A model generated the notes under the pieces. That model made no database searches and was not told the origin of the DNA. It was given only the letters and a program-made list of their open reading frames with translations. A stretch of DNA of 6,402 nt from an uncultured Sphingosinicella sp. (GTDB taxonomy: Bacteria; Pseudomonadota; Alphaproteobacteria; Sphingomonadales; Sphingomonadaceae), in contig CAMPIH010000135.1 in the NCBI GenBank assembly GCA_946886275.1, positions 1 through 6,402 on the forward strand, given 5' to 3'. Both the position numbers and the translations under genes were made by a program. Below, one piece after another: positions 1 to 5,876 of the stretch (the first letter of the stretch is position 1; each line of letters begins with the position of its first letter).

Positions 1-2001
1 ACCCGCGGCGCGGTGCGCGAGGTCGGCAAGGCGCTCGGCCTTTCGGAGGATCTGACGGCGACCCTGTCGAGCCAGGTATGGGGCTGGTCCAACGAAGGCG
101 TCGCCGAACGGCATGTCGACGAGCTCGGCCTCGATCGAAAGGATCCGCGGCTGGCGCTGACCCTGGAGCTGAGCCGCCAGCTGATCGGCACGCCCCGCCA
201 TCTCAGCCAGCATCCCGGCGGTTTCGTTCTCACCCAGGACCGGCTCGATTCGCTCGTTCCGATCGAGCCGGCGGCAATGGCGGATCGCCGGGTGATCGAA
301 TGGGAGAAGGACGATCTCGAAGAGCTGAAGATCATGAAGCTGGACGTGCTCGGCCTCGGCATGCTCGGCTGCATGCGCCGGGCCTTCGATCTTCTCCGGG
401 CGCACAAGGGGATCGACATGAACCTCTGGTCGGAGTCGCTCCAGGAAGACGATCCGGCGGTCTACGACATGATCTGCAACGCCGACACGATCGGCGTCTT
501 CCAGATCGAAAGCCGCGCCCAGATGTCGATGCTGCCGCGGCTGAAGCCGAGGGAGTTTTACGACATCGTCATCCAGGTGGCGATCGTCCGGCCGGGGCCG
601 ATCCAGGGCGACATGGTCCATCCCTATCTTCGGCGGCGGGAGAATAAGGAAATTCCCGAATATCCCCGGCCCGAGCTCGAGGCCGTGCTCAGGAAGACGC
701 TCGGCGTGCCCTTGTTCCAGGAGCAGGCGATGAACGTGGCGATCGTCGGTGCCGGCTTCACTCCGGCCGAGGCCGACGCGCTTCGCCGGTCGATGGCGAC
801 GTTCAAGTCGACCGGGGGCGTGAGCCGGTTCCGCGAGCCGATGATCAACGGCATGCTCGAACGCGGCTACAGCCTCGACTTCGCCGAGCGGACCTTCAGG
901 CAGATCGAGGGCTTCGGAAGCTACGGATTCCCGGAAAGCCATGCGGCGAGCTTCGCCAAGATCGCCTACGCCTCCTCCTGGATGAAATTCCATCATCCGG
1001 ACATCTTCTGTGCCGCCTTGCTCAATGCCCAGCCGATGGGTTTCTATGCTCCGGCCCAGCTCGTCGGCGACGCCCGCAATCATGAGGTCGAAATCCGCCC
1101 GGTCTGCGTCAACGCCAGCCGCTGGGACTGCATTCTGGAAGCCGGCGACAGGCCCCTGCTTCCGGTCCGCCTCGGGCTTCGAATGGTGAAGGGGCTCGCC
1201 AACGACCATGGCGCGAGGATCGCCGCGGCCGCCGCCGATTCGCCCTTCACCAGCATCGAGGACGTCTGGCGGCGTTCCGGAGTGCCGGTGGCGGCGCTCG
1301 AGAAGCTTGCCGATGCCGACGCCTTCCGATCGCTCGGTCTGGATCGTCGTCAGGCCCTGTGGCGCCTTCGCGGCCTCGGCCAGGCGCCGCTGCCGCTCTT
1401 CGCGGCGGCCGAAGCGCGCGAGAACGAGCCGGCGGTGCTTCTCAACGCGATGACCGAAGGACGCGAGGTGGTGGAGGATTATCGTTCGGTCCAGCTCTCG
1501 CTGCGCGATCACCCGCTCGCCTTCCTCCGGCCGGAGCTTGACCGGCAGGGGGCGATGCCGGCGAAACGGCTCGGCACCTTGAGGGACGGTGCCCGGATCT
1601 ACATTGCCGGGATCGTCCTGATCCGGCAGCGTCCGGGCAAGGGCAATGTCACCTTCATGACCCTTGAGGACGAAAGCGGGATCGCCAACGCGATCGTCTG
1701 GCAACGATTGTTCGACCGCTATCGCCGGACCATCCTGTCCTCGGCGATGGTCGGGATCAAGGGCCGGCTCCAGCGTGAAGGCCAGGTGATCCACGTCATC
1801 GCCGATTCGATCGAGGACCTCACGCCGCTCCTCGGAGAGGTCGGCAATCGCGACTTCCCCTATCGCCCCGGTCCCGGCGACGGCGCCCGCAACGGCAGCC
1901 ATGATCCGCGCCACAAGAACCGCCTTCCGCCGCCGCCGGTCGCGGCATTGCCCCCCGGCCGGGACGGCGGCATGCGCATCAAGTCGCGCGATTTTCACTG
2001 A
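1..2001 (+). CDS. dnaE2: Error-prone DNA polymerase DnaE2 (ImuC), C-terminal part, 5'-truncated
   Basis: This is a C-family polymerase of the translesion type, which with ImuA and ImuB copies damaged DNA in the SOS response of many bacteria. The frame is open from base 1, so the 666 residues seen are the C-terminal part of a protein usually near 1,050-1,100 residues. Residue numbers here count from base 1. Visible are HPGGFVL (from residue 71), KLDVLGLG with the probable third palm catalytic aspartate (D115), and fingers motifs [23 protein letters not shown] and [17 protein letters not shown] helix-hairpin-helix region lies near 391-459 and an OB fold near 531-613. The end SRDFH is typical of DnaE2 rather than DnaE1. 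The PHP domain and first two palm aspartates lie upstream of the window. The usual imuA and imuB partners, if present, would also be upstream. Identification is from family knowledge and motif match, with high confidence. Confidence 0.96.
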   Translation, partial: TRGAVREVGKALGLSEDLTATLSSQVWGWSNEGVAERHVDELGLDRKDPRLALTLELSRQLIGTPRHLSQHPGGFVLTQDRLDSLVPIEPAAMADRRVIEWEKDDLEELKIMKLDVLGLGMLGCMRRAFDLLRAHKGIDMNLWSESLQEDDPAVYDMICNADTIGVFQIESRAQMSMLPRLKPREFYDIVIQVAIVRPGPIQGDMVHPYLRRRENKEIPEYPRPELEAVLRKTLGVPLFQEQAMNVAIVGAGFTPAEADALRRSMATFKSTGGVSRFREPMINGMLERGYSLDFAERTFRQIEGFGSYGFPESHAASFAKIAYASSWMKFHHPDIFCAALLNAQPMGFYAPAQLVGDARNHEVEIRPVCVNASRWDCILEAGDRPLLPVRLGLRMVKGLANDHGARIAAAAADSPFTSIEDVWRRSGVPVAALEKLADADAFRSLGLDRRQALWRLRGLGQAPLPLFAAAEARENEPAVLLNAMTEGREVVEDYRSVQLSLRDHPLAFLRPELDRQGAMPAKRLGTLRDGARIYIAGIVLIRQRPGKGNVTFMTLEDESGIANAIVWQRLFDRYRRTILSSAMVGIKGRLQREGQVIHVIADSIEDLTPLLGEVGNRDFPYRPGPGDGARNGSHDPRHKNRLPPPPVAALPPGRDGGMRIKSRDFH

Positions 2002-2008
2002 TTTGTCA

Positions 2009-2028
2009 GGCGCTTCGCCGAAAGCGCC
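2009..2028 (+). terminator. Stem-loop just after dnaE2, weak terminator candidate
   Basis: A perfect 7-bp stem (GGCGCTT pairing with AAGCGCC) closes a 6-base loop, starting 8 bases after the dnaE2 stop. A 10-bp palindrome, AAGCCGGCTT, follows at 2033-2042. No T-run follows either element, so this is not a canonical intrinsic terminator. It could weaken read-through into the next gene or stabilise the dnaE2 transcript end. Confidence 0.25.
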
Positions 2029-2076
2029 GAAGAAGCCGGCTTGTGCGGAGCCGATTCCCGCCCCTAGATGCATGGA

Positions 2077-2082
2077 AAGGAG
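2077..2082 (+). promoter_or_regulatory. Ribosome binding site for the small exported protein
   Basis: AAGGAG lies 7 bases before the ATG at 2090. It decides the start: the open frame extends back to 1901, overlapping dnaE2, but only the 2090 start has both this site and an immediately following signal peptide. Confidence 0.75.
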
Positions 2083-2089
2083 TTTGAAG

Positions 2090-2536
2090 ATGCCTTTCCT
2101 GTTCCGCTTTCCGGCCCCCGCCGCTGTCGCCCTTCTCGCCGTCGCCCTGCTCGCCGTTCCAGCCCACGCCCAGCGGCTCGGCGCTCGAACCGTCTCGGCC
2201 GAAGCCATGGTGGCGCAGTTGAGCCCCGGCTCGCCGGAAGAGGAAATGCAGGCCCTCGCCGCCGCCGCCGACGCCCATCCGCTCGGAAGCCTCGAAAACC
2301 CGATCCGGGTCGGCGGTCCGGAAGGCGAGCGCGCCTATCTGTCGAGGCTTCGCTGCAGTGGCGGATCGACTCCGCAGATCGGCGGCCGAGGCGACGGCGG
2401 AGTCGGTGCCTTCGGTTCGGTGGTCGACGCCGTCGCCTTGAGCTGCGGCGGTTCGAGAGTTCGGCTCATGTTCGACATCTACCACGAGGAGCATGTCGAG
2501 ACCCGAGCACCCGCCGGCTTCACCCTGGCCTCCTGA
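2090..2536 (+). CDS. Small exported protein of unknown function
   Basis: The function is not recognised. The 148-residue product starts with a clear Sec signal peptide: a short N-terminus with R6, a hydrophobic stretch around residues 9-24, and an AHA cleavage motif ending at residue 27, leaving a mature protein of about 121 residues beginning QRLG. The mature part has an acidic helix-like stretch (EEEMQALAAAA, near 50-60). A glycine-rich conserved-looking core follows: LENPIRVGGPEGERAYLSRLRC (68-89), then a GxGGVGAFGSVVD stretch, and YHEEHVETRAPAGF near the end. C89 and C119 are the only cysteines and could form a disulfide in the periplasm. It looks like a conserved hypothetical of sphingomonad-type genomes, but I cannot name a family. 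It lies 88 bases after dnaE2 and only 29 bases before the hydrolase gene, so it may be co-transcribed with the latter. Confidence 0.85.
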   Translation: MPFLFRFPAPAAVALLAVALLAVPAHAQRLGARTVSAEAMVAQLSPGSPEEEMQALAAAADAHPLGSLENPIRVGGPEGERAYLSRLRCSGGSTPQIGGRGDGGVGAFGSVVDAVALSCGGSRVRLMFDIYHEEHVETRAPAGFTLAS

Positions 2537-2565
2537 ATCGCCGCTTGCCCGTCCGTGCCGGAAGC

Positions 2566-3696
2566 ATGAAGCGGCCGATGGGGGCCGTGCTTCGGGGTCT
2601 CGGGGTCCTGATCCTGTTCCTGCTCGTCGCGCTCTGCTTCGCGCCGACCCTGATTCCGCCTTTCCTGGACCGGATCTACTATCGCGGCGCCGCCACCGAT
2701 CATTTTGACGGCGAGCGATTCTTCAACCCCGACTCCGAGCCGCCACGCAGGCGAGGCAATTTCTTCGGCCGCTGGGCCGGATCGAGCGAGCGGGCGCGAT
2801 GGCCGGCCCAGGTGCCAGTCACGCCTTCGGTTCCGCCGCAGCGCGTGGACGGCGCCGAGATGCGGGTCACCTGGATCGGTCATGCCACCGTTCTGATCCA
2901 GACCCAGGGCCTTGCTATCCTCACGGATCCGATCTGGTCGGACCGAGCCTCGCCTTTCTCCTTCGTCGGGCCGCGCCGGGTGAGGGCGCCCGGAGTCCGC
3001 TTCGAGGACCTGCCGAAGATCGACCTGATCGTCGTCAGTCATAATCATTATGATCATCTGGACCTGCCGACGCTGAAGCGGCTGTGGCAGCGGGACCGGC
3101 CGAGAATCGTCACCAGCCTCGGCAACGACTCGATCCTTGCCAGCCAGGAGATCGTCTCAACCGCCCTCGACTGGGGCGGCCGAACGACGATCGGGCCGGG
3201 CGTCGAGGTGGTCGTCGAGCGCAACCATCACTGGAGCTCGCGCTGGTTCACCGACCGCAACCGCGCCTTGTGGTCCGCCTTCACGATCGTCACTCCAGGC
3301 GGCAACATCTTCTTCGCCGGCGACACCGGCTGGGGGGACGGATCCTGGGTCGCCGAAGCGGCGCGGCGCGGCCCGTTCCGTCTCGCGATCATCCCGATCG
3401 GCGCCTACGAGCCGCGCGATTTCATGCGCAACCATCATGTCGACCCGGACGAGGCGGTGCGGATCTTCGAAGCGCTCAATCCGGTCCGGGCGCTTGGCGT
3501 GCACTGGGGAACGTTCCAGCTCACCTTCGAGCCGATCGACGATCCCCGCCGGCGCCTTGCGGCGCTTCGCCGTCAGCGCAGCATCGCTCCGGACTGGTTC
3601 GTCGCTACCGAAGTGGGACAGACCTTCAGCCTGCCGCCGCTGGATTCGGCGGCATCGCCTCGGCGGCCGATCGAGGCTCTGCCGGCCCGACCCTGA
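2566..3696 (+). CDS. Membrane-anchored MBL-fold hydrolase, NAPE-PLD / UlaG-like
   Basis: A 376-residue metallo-beta-lactamase-fold hydrolase whose core closely resembles N-acylphosphatidylethanolamine-hydrolysing phospholipase D. Residues about 11-31 form one hydrophobic membrane segment after a basic start (MKRP). A conserved linker DHFDGERFFNP (45-55) leads to the catalytic domain, which begins MRVTWIGHATVL near 99. Zinc-ligand motifs are intact: HNHYDH (H159, H161, D163, H164), H222 in NHHW, D253 in FAGDTG and H313 in HWGTF. PIGAYEPRDFM and HVDPDEAVRIF also match the NAPE-PLD core. The real substrate is not shown; a lipid phosphodiester is an inference, and bacterial relatives include UlaG-type lactonases. 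ATG at 2566 is chosen because it gives the longest basic N-terminus before the membrane segment, but ATG at 2578 is possible and neither has a good ribosome binding site. The last 23 codons and the stop overlap the 3' end of the opposite-strand VOC gene. Confidence 0.92.
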   Translation: MKRPMGAVLRGLGVLILFLLVALCFAPTLIPPFLDRIYYRGAATDHFDGERFFNPDSEPPRRRGNFFGRWAGSSERARWPAQVPVTPSVPPQRVDGAEMRVTWIGHATVLIQTQGLAILTDPIWSDRASPFSFVGPRRVRAPGVRFEDLPKIDLIVVSHNHYDHLDLPTLKRLWQRDRPRIVTSLGNDSILASQEIVSTALDWGGRTTIGPGVEVVVERNHHWSSRWFTDRNRALWSAFTIVTPGGNIFFAGDTGWGDGSWVAEAARRGPFRLAIIPIGAYEPRDFMRNHHVDPDEAVRIFEALNPVRALGVHWGTFQLTFEPIDDPRRRLAALRRQRSIAPDWFVATEVGQTFSLPPLDSAASPRRPIEALPARP

Positions 3697-4066
3697 ACGC
3701 GCAGAACTTATTGCCTTCGGGATCGCGGAAATAGGCGCCGTAAAAGGCGCGTTCGCCCTCCGGGCTTCGAAGCCCGGGCGCCCCTTCGTCGCTTCCGCCG
3801 AGTTCCAGCGCTTTGGCATGGAAGGCGTCGACCTTGTCCCGGCTGTCCATCGCGATCGCGACCATGCTGCCATTGCCGACGGTGGCCTTGGCGCCGTCAT
3901 AAGGCGGGGTGACGGCGACTCCCGGCCGTCCCCAGCCGGTGCCGTAGAGGGTGAAGCCCTCCGGAAACTCCATCAGCCGCGAGGCGCCGATCGACTCGAA
4001 CAGAGCGTCGTAATAAGCACGCGCCTTCGCCAGATCGTTGGTGCCGATCGTCACATAGCCGATCAT
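3626..4066 (-). CDS. VOC-fold (glyoxalase/bleomycin-resistance superfamily) protein
   Basis: A 146-residue single-domain vicinal-oxygen-chelate protein. It shows the two beta-alpha-beta-beta-beta modules: MIGYVTIGTNDLAKARAYYD opens the first, GSMVAIAMDSRDKVDAFHA (66-84) opens the second, and YFRDPEGNKFCAF (112-124) closes it. Metal-binding glyoxalases usually carry a histidine in the opening strand of each module and a glutamate in the last strand. Here those places hold V5 or neighbours, S67/M68 and C122/A123. A classical metal site therefore looks absent and glyoxalase I activity should not be assumed. The start ATG overlaps the stop of the upstream lipoprotein gene in ATGA, with a good ribosome binding site 10 bases before it. 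The fold ends near residue 127. The remaining proline- and alanine-rich tail is encoded inside the convergent hydrolase gene. The substrate is unknown. Confidence 0.9.
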   Translation of the reverse strand: MIGYVTIGTNDLAKARAYYDALFESIGASRLMEFPEGFTLYGTGWGRPGVAVTPPYDGAKATVGNGSMVAIAMDSRDKVDAFHAKALELGGSDEGAPGLRSPEGERAFYGAYFRDPEGNKFCAFRVGPAEPRSAAEAMPPNPAAAG

Positions 4067-4596
4067 CGCTCGCTTTCTCCTTCCGAAGGGCAGTCGCCGA
4101 CCCGCCGGCCGCTCGCCCGGGTCTCGATCGTCATCGTCGAATCGGCGGGACCGGCCATCTCCATCCGCATCCGCATGTCATAGCTTTGCGGTCCATATTC
4201 GCCGCTCATCGTCGCGGTCGCTTCCCCGGGCATGTCGCCGCCGCTGCAGACCATCCTCCCCTGCATCCGGCCGTTCCGCATCGAAAAATCGCGATAGGCG
4301 CAATTGTCCCCGCGGGTGGCGAGGAAATTGGCGTCGGGGCGCGACGCCTGTTGCGGAGTGATGCAGTGCCGGCTCGTCCGGGAAGGGCCCTTCATCCGGT
4401 TCTGCAGCTCGCGCGGCAGATTGGGGGCGGTGACGTTCAACACCTCGCTGGTCGATTCCCACAGCCCCGGCGCGATCTCGATATTGGCCAGCTCCGCGGC
4501 CACTTCGTTGACGCTCATGTCGCGGGCCTCCGGCTGCGGATCGCTGCAGCCGGAGAGGCAGAACGAGGCGGCCAGGATCAGGCCGCCGCCTCTCAT
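4063..4596 (-). CDS. DUF3617-like lipoprotein, third of the tandem set
   Basis: A 177-residue predicted lipoprotein. The signal peptide MRGGGLILAASFCLSGC ends in a lipobox with lipidated C17. The mature part has the DUF3617 pattern: IAPGLWESTSEV (41-52), CITPQQ (from C78), C99 in DNCAYRDF, NGRMQGRMVCSGG with C117, an ATATMSGEYGPQSYDM segment, and the closing ASGRRVGDC (C169). The function of the family is unknown; cysteine spacing suggests two disulfides in the periplasm. The frame could start at 4656, but 4596 is preferred because it places the lipobox correctly, follows GGAGGG, and overlaps the preceding gene's stop in ATGA. The stop in turn overlaps the VOC start. It is closer in motif content to the 5240-5743 copy (CITP, PGxWE) than to its immediate neighbour. 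Confidence 0.88.
   Translation of the reverse strand: MRGGGLILAASFCLSGCSDPQPEARDMSVNEVAAELANIEIAPGLWESTSEVLNVTAPNLPRELQNRMKGPSRTSRHCITPQQASRPDANFLATRGDNCAYRDFSMRNGRMQGRMVCSGGDMPGEATATMSGEYGPQSYDMRMRMEMAGPADSTMTIETRASGRRVGDCPSEGESER
4077..4084 (-). promoter_or_regulatory. Ribosome binding site of the VOC gene
   Basis: Read on the minus strand this is GGAAGGAG, ending 10 bases before the ATG at 4066. It sits inside the last codons of the upstream lipoprotein gene. The VOC protein can thus be translated both by reinitiation at ATGA and by its own strong site. Confidence 0.6.
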
Positions 4597-5123
4597 TCGC
4601 CCTCCGTCGCGTTCCCCTGCGCCGAATTGCCCTGCGCATCCGCCTGCGGCGCGCACTCGCCGGTCCGGCGGCCGCTGACCCGATGGTCGACGAGGACATC
4701 GCCGTCCGACGCGAGGATCGTTCGGATATTGCGGTCGTAGCTCAGCTGTCCGCTCTCGAAGCTTCCATCGACGGTCATGGCGATGTCACCCTGGAGGCCC
4801 TCGCGGGTACAGCTCAGCAAGGCGTTGATCCGCCCGTTTCGGACATAATAATTGTTGTAGCTGCACTCATAGCCTTCGCCGGAGAAGAGCTCGGTGGGCA
4901 CCCGCCCGCTGGAGCCGACGCAGACGCTCCCGGTCGCCCGGGTGCCGACCGGCGTATCGAGAGCGGCCTCGCCTTCGTCGACATTGGTCAGGCGGGTGAC
5001 TTCGGAGCTGAGCTCATATTGGCCGGGATCGAGGCTCGCCAGGCGCGCCTTCTTTTCCTCGGTGGCGGCCTCGCCGCCGCAGCCGGCGACGATCAACAGT
5101 GGAACGACCAGCATCATGCGCAT
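4593..5123 (-). CDS. DUF3617-like lipoprotein, second and most divergent of the tandem set
   Basis: A 176-residue predicted lipoprotein. MRMMLVVPLLIVAGC is a short lipoprotein signal with lipidated C15. The mature protein keeps the framework of its neighbours: DPGQYELSSEV (32-42) in place of PGxWE, then C68, C87 (GYECSYN), NGRINALLSC with C105, and VSGRRTGEC (C157). The CITP motif has become CVGSSG while the cysteine itself is kept. The C-terminus carries an extra hydrophilic tail, AQGNSAQGNATEGE, made by a short tandem repeat. The frame is open back to 5201, but the signal peptide places the start at 5123, possibly with the purine-rich run AAGAGGGGGG upstream as a weak ribosome binding site. 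It lies 116 bases downstream of the first lipoprotein gene and ends in an ATGA overlap with the next. The function is unknown; it may be a diverged paralogue with a changed ligand or partner. Confidence 0.85.
   Translation of the reverse strand: MRMMLVVPLLIVAGCGGEAATEEKKARLASLDPGQYELSSEVTRLTNVDEGEAALDTPVGTRATGSVCVGSSGRVPTELFSGEGYECSYNNYYVRNGRINALLSCTREGLQGDIAMTVDGSFESGQLSYDRNIRTILASDGDVLVDHRVSGRRTGECAPQADAQGNSAQGNATEGE
4600..4605 (-). promoter_or_regulatory. Ribosome binding site of the third lipoprotein gene
   Basis: The minus strand reads GGAGGG three bases before the ATG at 4596, inside the final Thr-Glu-Gly codons of the preceding gene. It supports the 4596 start over the upstream in-frame ATG at 4656. 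Confidence 0.6.
4608..4637 (-). repeat. Two-copy 15-bp imperfect tandem repeat in a lipoprotein tail
   Basis: The units at 4608-4622 and 4623-4637 match at 12 of 15 bases and encode AQGNS and AQGNA near the C-terminus of the second lipoprotein. The repeat is in frame and explains the extra tail beyond the final conserved cysteine. It is probably a small local duplication. Confidence 0.6.
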
Positions 5124-5185
5124 TTCGGATCCCCCCTCTTTTTCAGGGAAGCTAGCGGCCGCCGGTGCGATTGGCCATATGCAAG

Positions 5186-5217
5186 CGACGGCGCCGCCCA
5201 ACCCGGCGACGCCGTCG
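5186..5217 (-). other. Inverted repeat between the first and second lipoprotein genes
   Basis: An 8-bp perfect stem (CGACGGCG with CGCCGTCG) surrounds a 16-base loop, in the 116-base gap between the two genes. No U-run follows it on the minus strand, so it is not a standard terminator. It could be a partial terminator, a processing or stability element, or chance in GC-rich DNA. Apart from this hairpin and the ribosome binding region, nothing else was seen in the gap. Confidence 0.3.
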
Positions 5218-5239
5218 AGCCGGCATGGTCAATCGAGGG

Positions 5240-5743
5240 TCAGGTCGCCGGGCAATCGCCGGTCCGGCGCGAGGAGAGCGTGCCGGACATGCGGATCGTC
5301 TGCGGTCCGCCTTCGGTTCCCGGCGGCGCCTGGACCTCGGCGGTGATCGCCCCTTCCATCGTCGTCGCGGTATAGGAGCCTTCCCAGGACATGGTCGCGG
5401 TTCCCGCCCCGGCCGGCCCGGGGCAGGTGCCGCGAACCCTTATGACTCCGCCCGAGAAGGTGGAATCGGAGAAGGTGCAGCCCTGGGCGTCCTCGCCCTG
5501 GCTGAGCATGCTTCCGGCGGGGTTGGCCGCCTGCTCTGGGGTGATGCACTGCGACTGGGTCTGGGTCTGGTTCGCCATCTGGGCCTTCATCTGCTCGGCC
5601 ATTGCGGGCGGCATTCCGGGCACCTCGACGTCGGTCATTCGGCTGGTCGTTTCCCACATGCCGGGCTGGATCTGGTCGGAGCCGCCGCCCGAACAAGCGG
5701 CAAGCAGCGCCAGCGAGGGCGCCCAAAGGACGAGTCGTTTCAT
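5240..5743 (-). CDS. DUF3617-like lipoprotein, first of the tandem set
   Basis: A 167-residue predicted lipoprotein and the most typical of the three. MKRLVLWAPSLALLAAC gives a lipoprotein signal peptide with lipidated C17. The mature part starts with a flexible SGGGSD, then IQPGMWETTSRM (25-36), a Met- and Gln-rich segment (about 44-65) with QTQTQSQ, CITPEQA (C66), C89 in QGCTFSD, RGTCPGP (C107), the strand-like segment MSWEGSYTATTMEG, and the end SSRRTGDC (C164). This matches the DUF3617 family, whose role is unknown. The start at 5743 is preferred over the open frame back to 5890 because of the signal peptide and an AGGGGA site six bases upstream. It is the first gene of the minus-strand cluster and is divergent from uvrB. 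The strong resemblance of all three C-terminal motifs points to tandem duplication. Confidence 0.9.
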   Translation of the reverse strand: MKRLVLWAPSLALLAACSGGGSDQIQPGMWETTSRMTDVEVPGMPPAMAEQMKAQMANQTQTQSQCITPEQAANPAGSMLSQGEDAQGCTFSDSTFSGGVIRVRGTCPGPAGAGTATMSWEGSYTATTMEGAITAEVQAPPGTEGGPQTIRMSGTLSSRRTGDCPAT

Positions 5744-5876
5744 CAATTTTCCCCTGTTGTTGATGGCCGGATGAAGCGTGCCTTTTGCCGGACTTGTGAC
5801 GCATTCGAACCGGCTCGGCAATCGCACCCTTTCAAGCCGAGTTGCAGGGCAGGCAGCCGACCGCCATATCCGACCC
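5744..5876 (+). promoter_or_regulatory. Divergent intergenic region between the lipoprotein cluster and uvrB
   Basis: This 133-base gap should hold the promoters for uvrB (rightward) and for the first lipoprotein gene (leftward). I could not assign convincing -35/-10 pairs on either strand. A single GAAC half-site near 5806 lacks a properly spaced partner, so a LexA box of the alphaproteobacterial GAAC-N7-GAAC form is not seen. The promoter role is inferred from layout only. Confidence 0.45.
5750..5755 (-). promoter_or_regulatory. Ribosome binding site of the first lipoprotein gene
   Basis: The minus strand reads AGGGGA six bases before the ATG at 5743. It selects this start over in-frame codons further upstream. 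Confidence 0.6.

Noticed and set aside
2006..2494. Minus-strand open frame opposite the exported protein
   Set aside because: The plus-strand frame has a ribosome binding site and signal peptide; the minus frame has neither.
3157..3900. A 247-codon minus-strand open frame
   Set aside because: It is antisense to the hydrolase catalytic core and overlaps the VOC gene on the same strand in another frame; the composition is that of a shadow frame.
3137..4183. A long plus-strand open frame spanning the hydrolase and the minus-strand VOC gene
   Set aside because: It is arginine- and serine-rich without domain motifs, and it overlaps two well-supported genes in other frames.
4596..4656. An earlier in-frame start (4656) for the third lipoprotein
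   Set aside because: It would put a non-hydrophobic 20-residue leader before the lipoprotein signal and overlap the previous gene by over 60 bases, whereas 4596 has a ribosome binding site and an ATGA overlap.
5555..5570. Short CTGGGT repeat
   Set aside because: It encodes the Gln-Thr-Gln-Thr-Gln run of the first lipoprotein and is too short to call a functional repeat.
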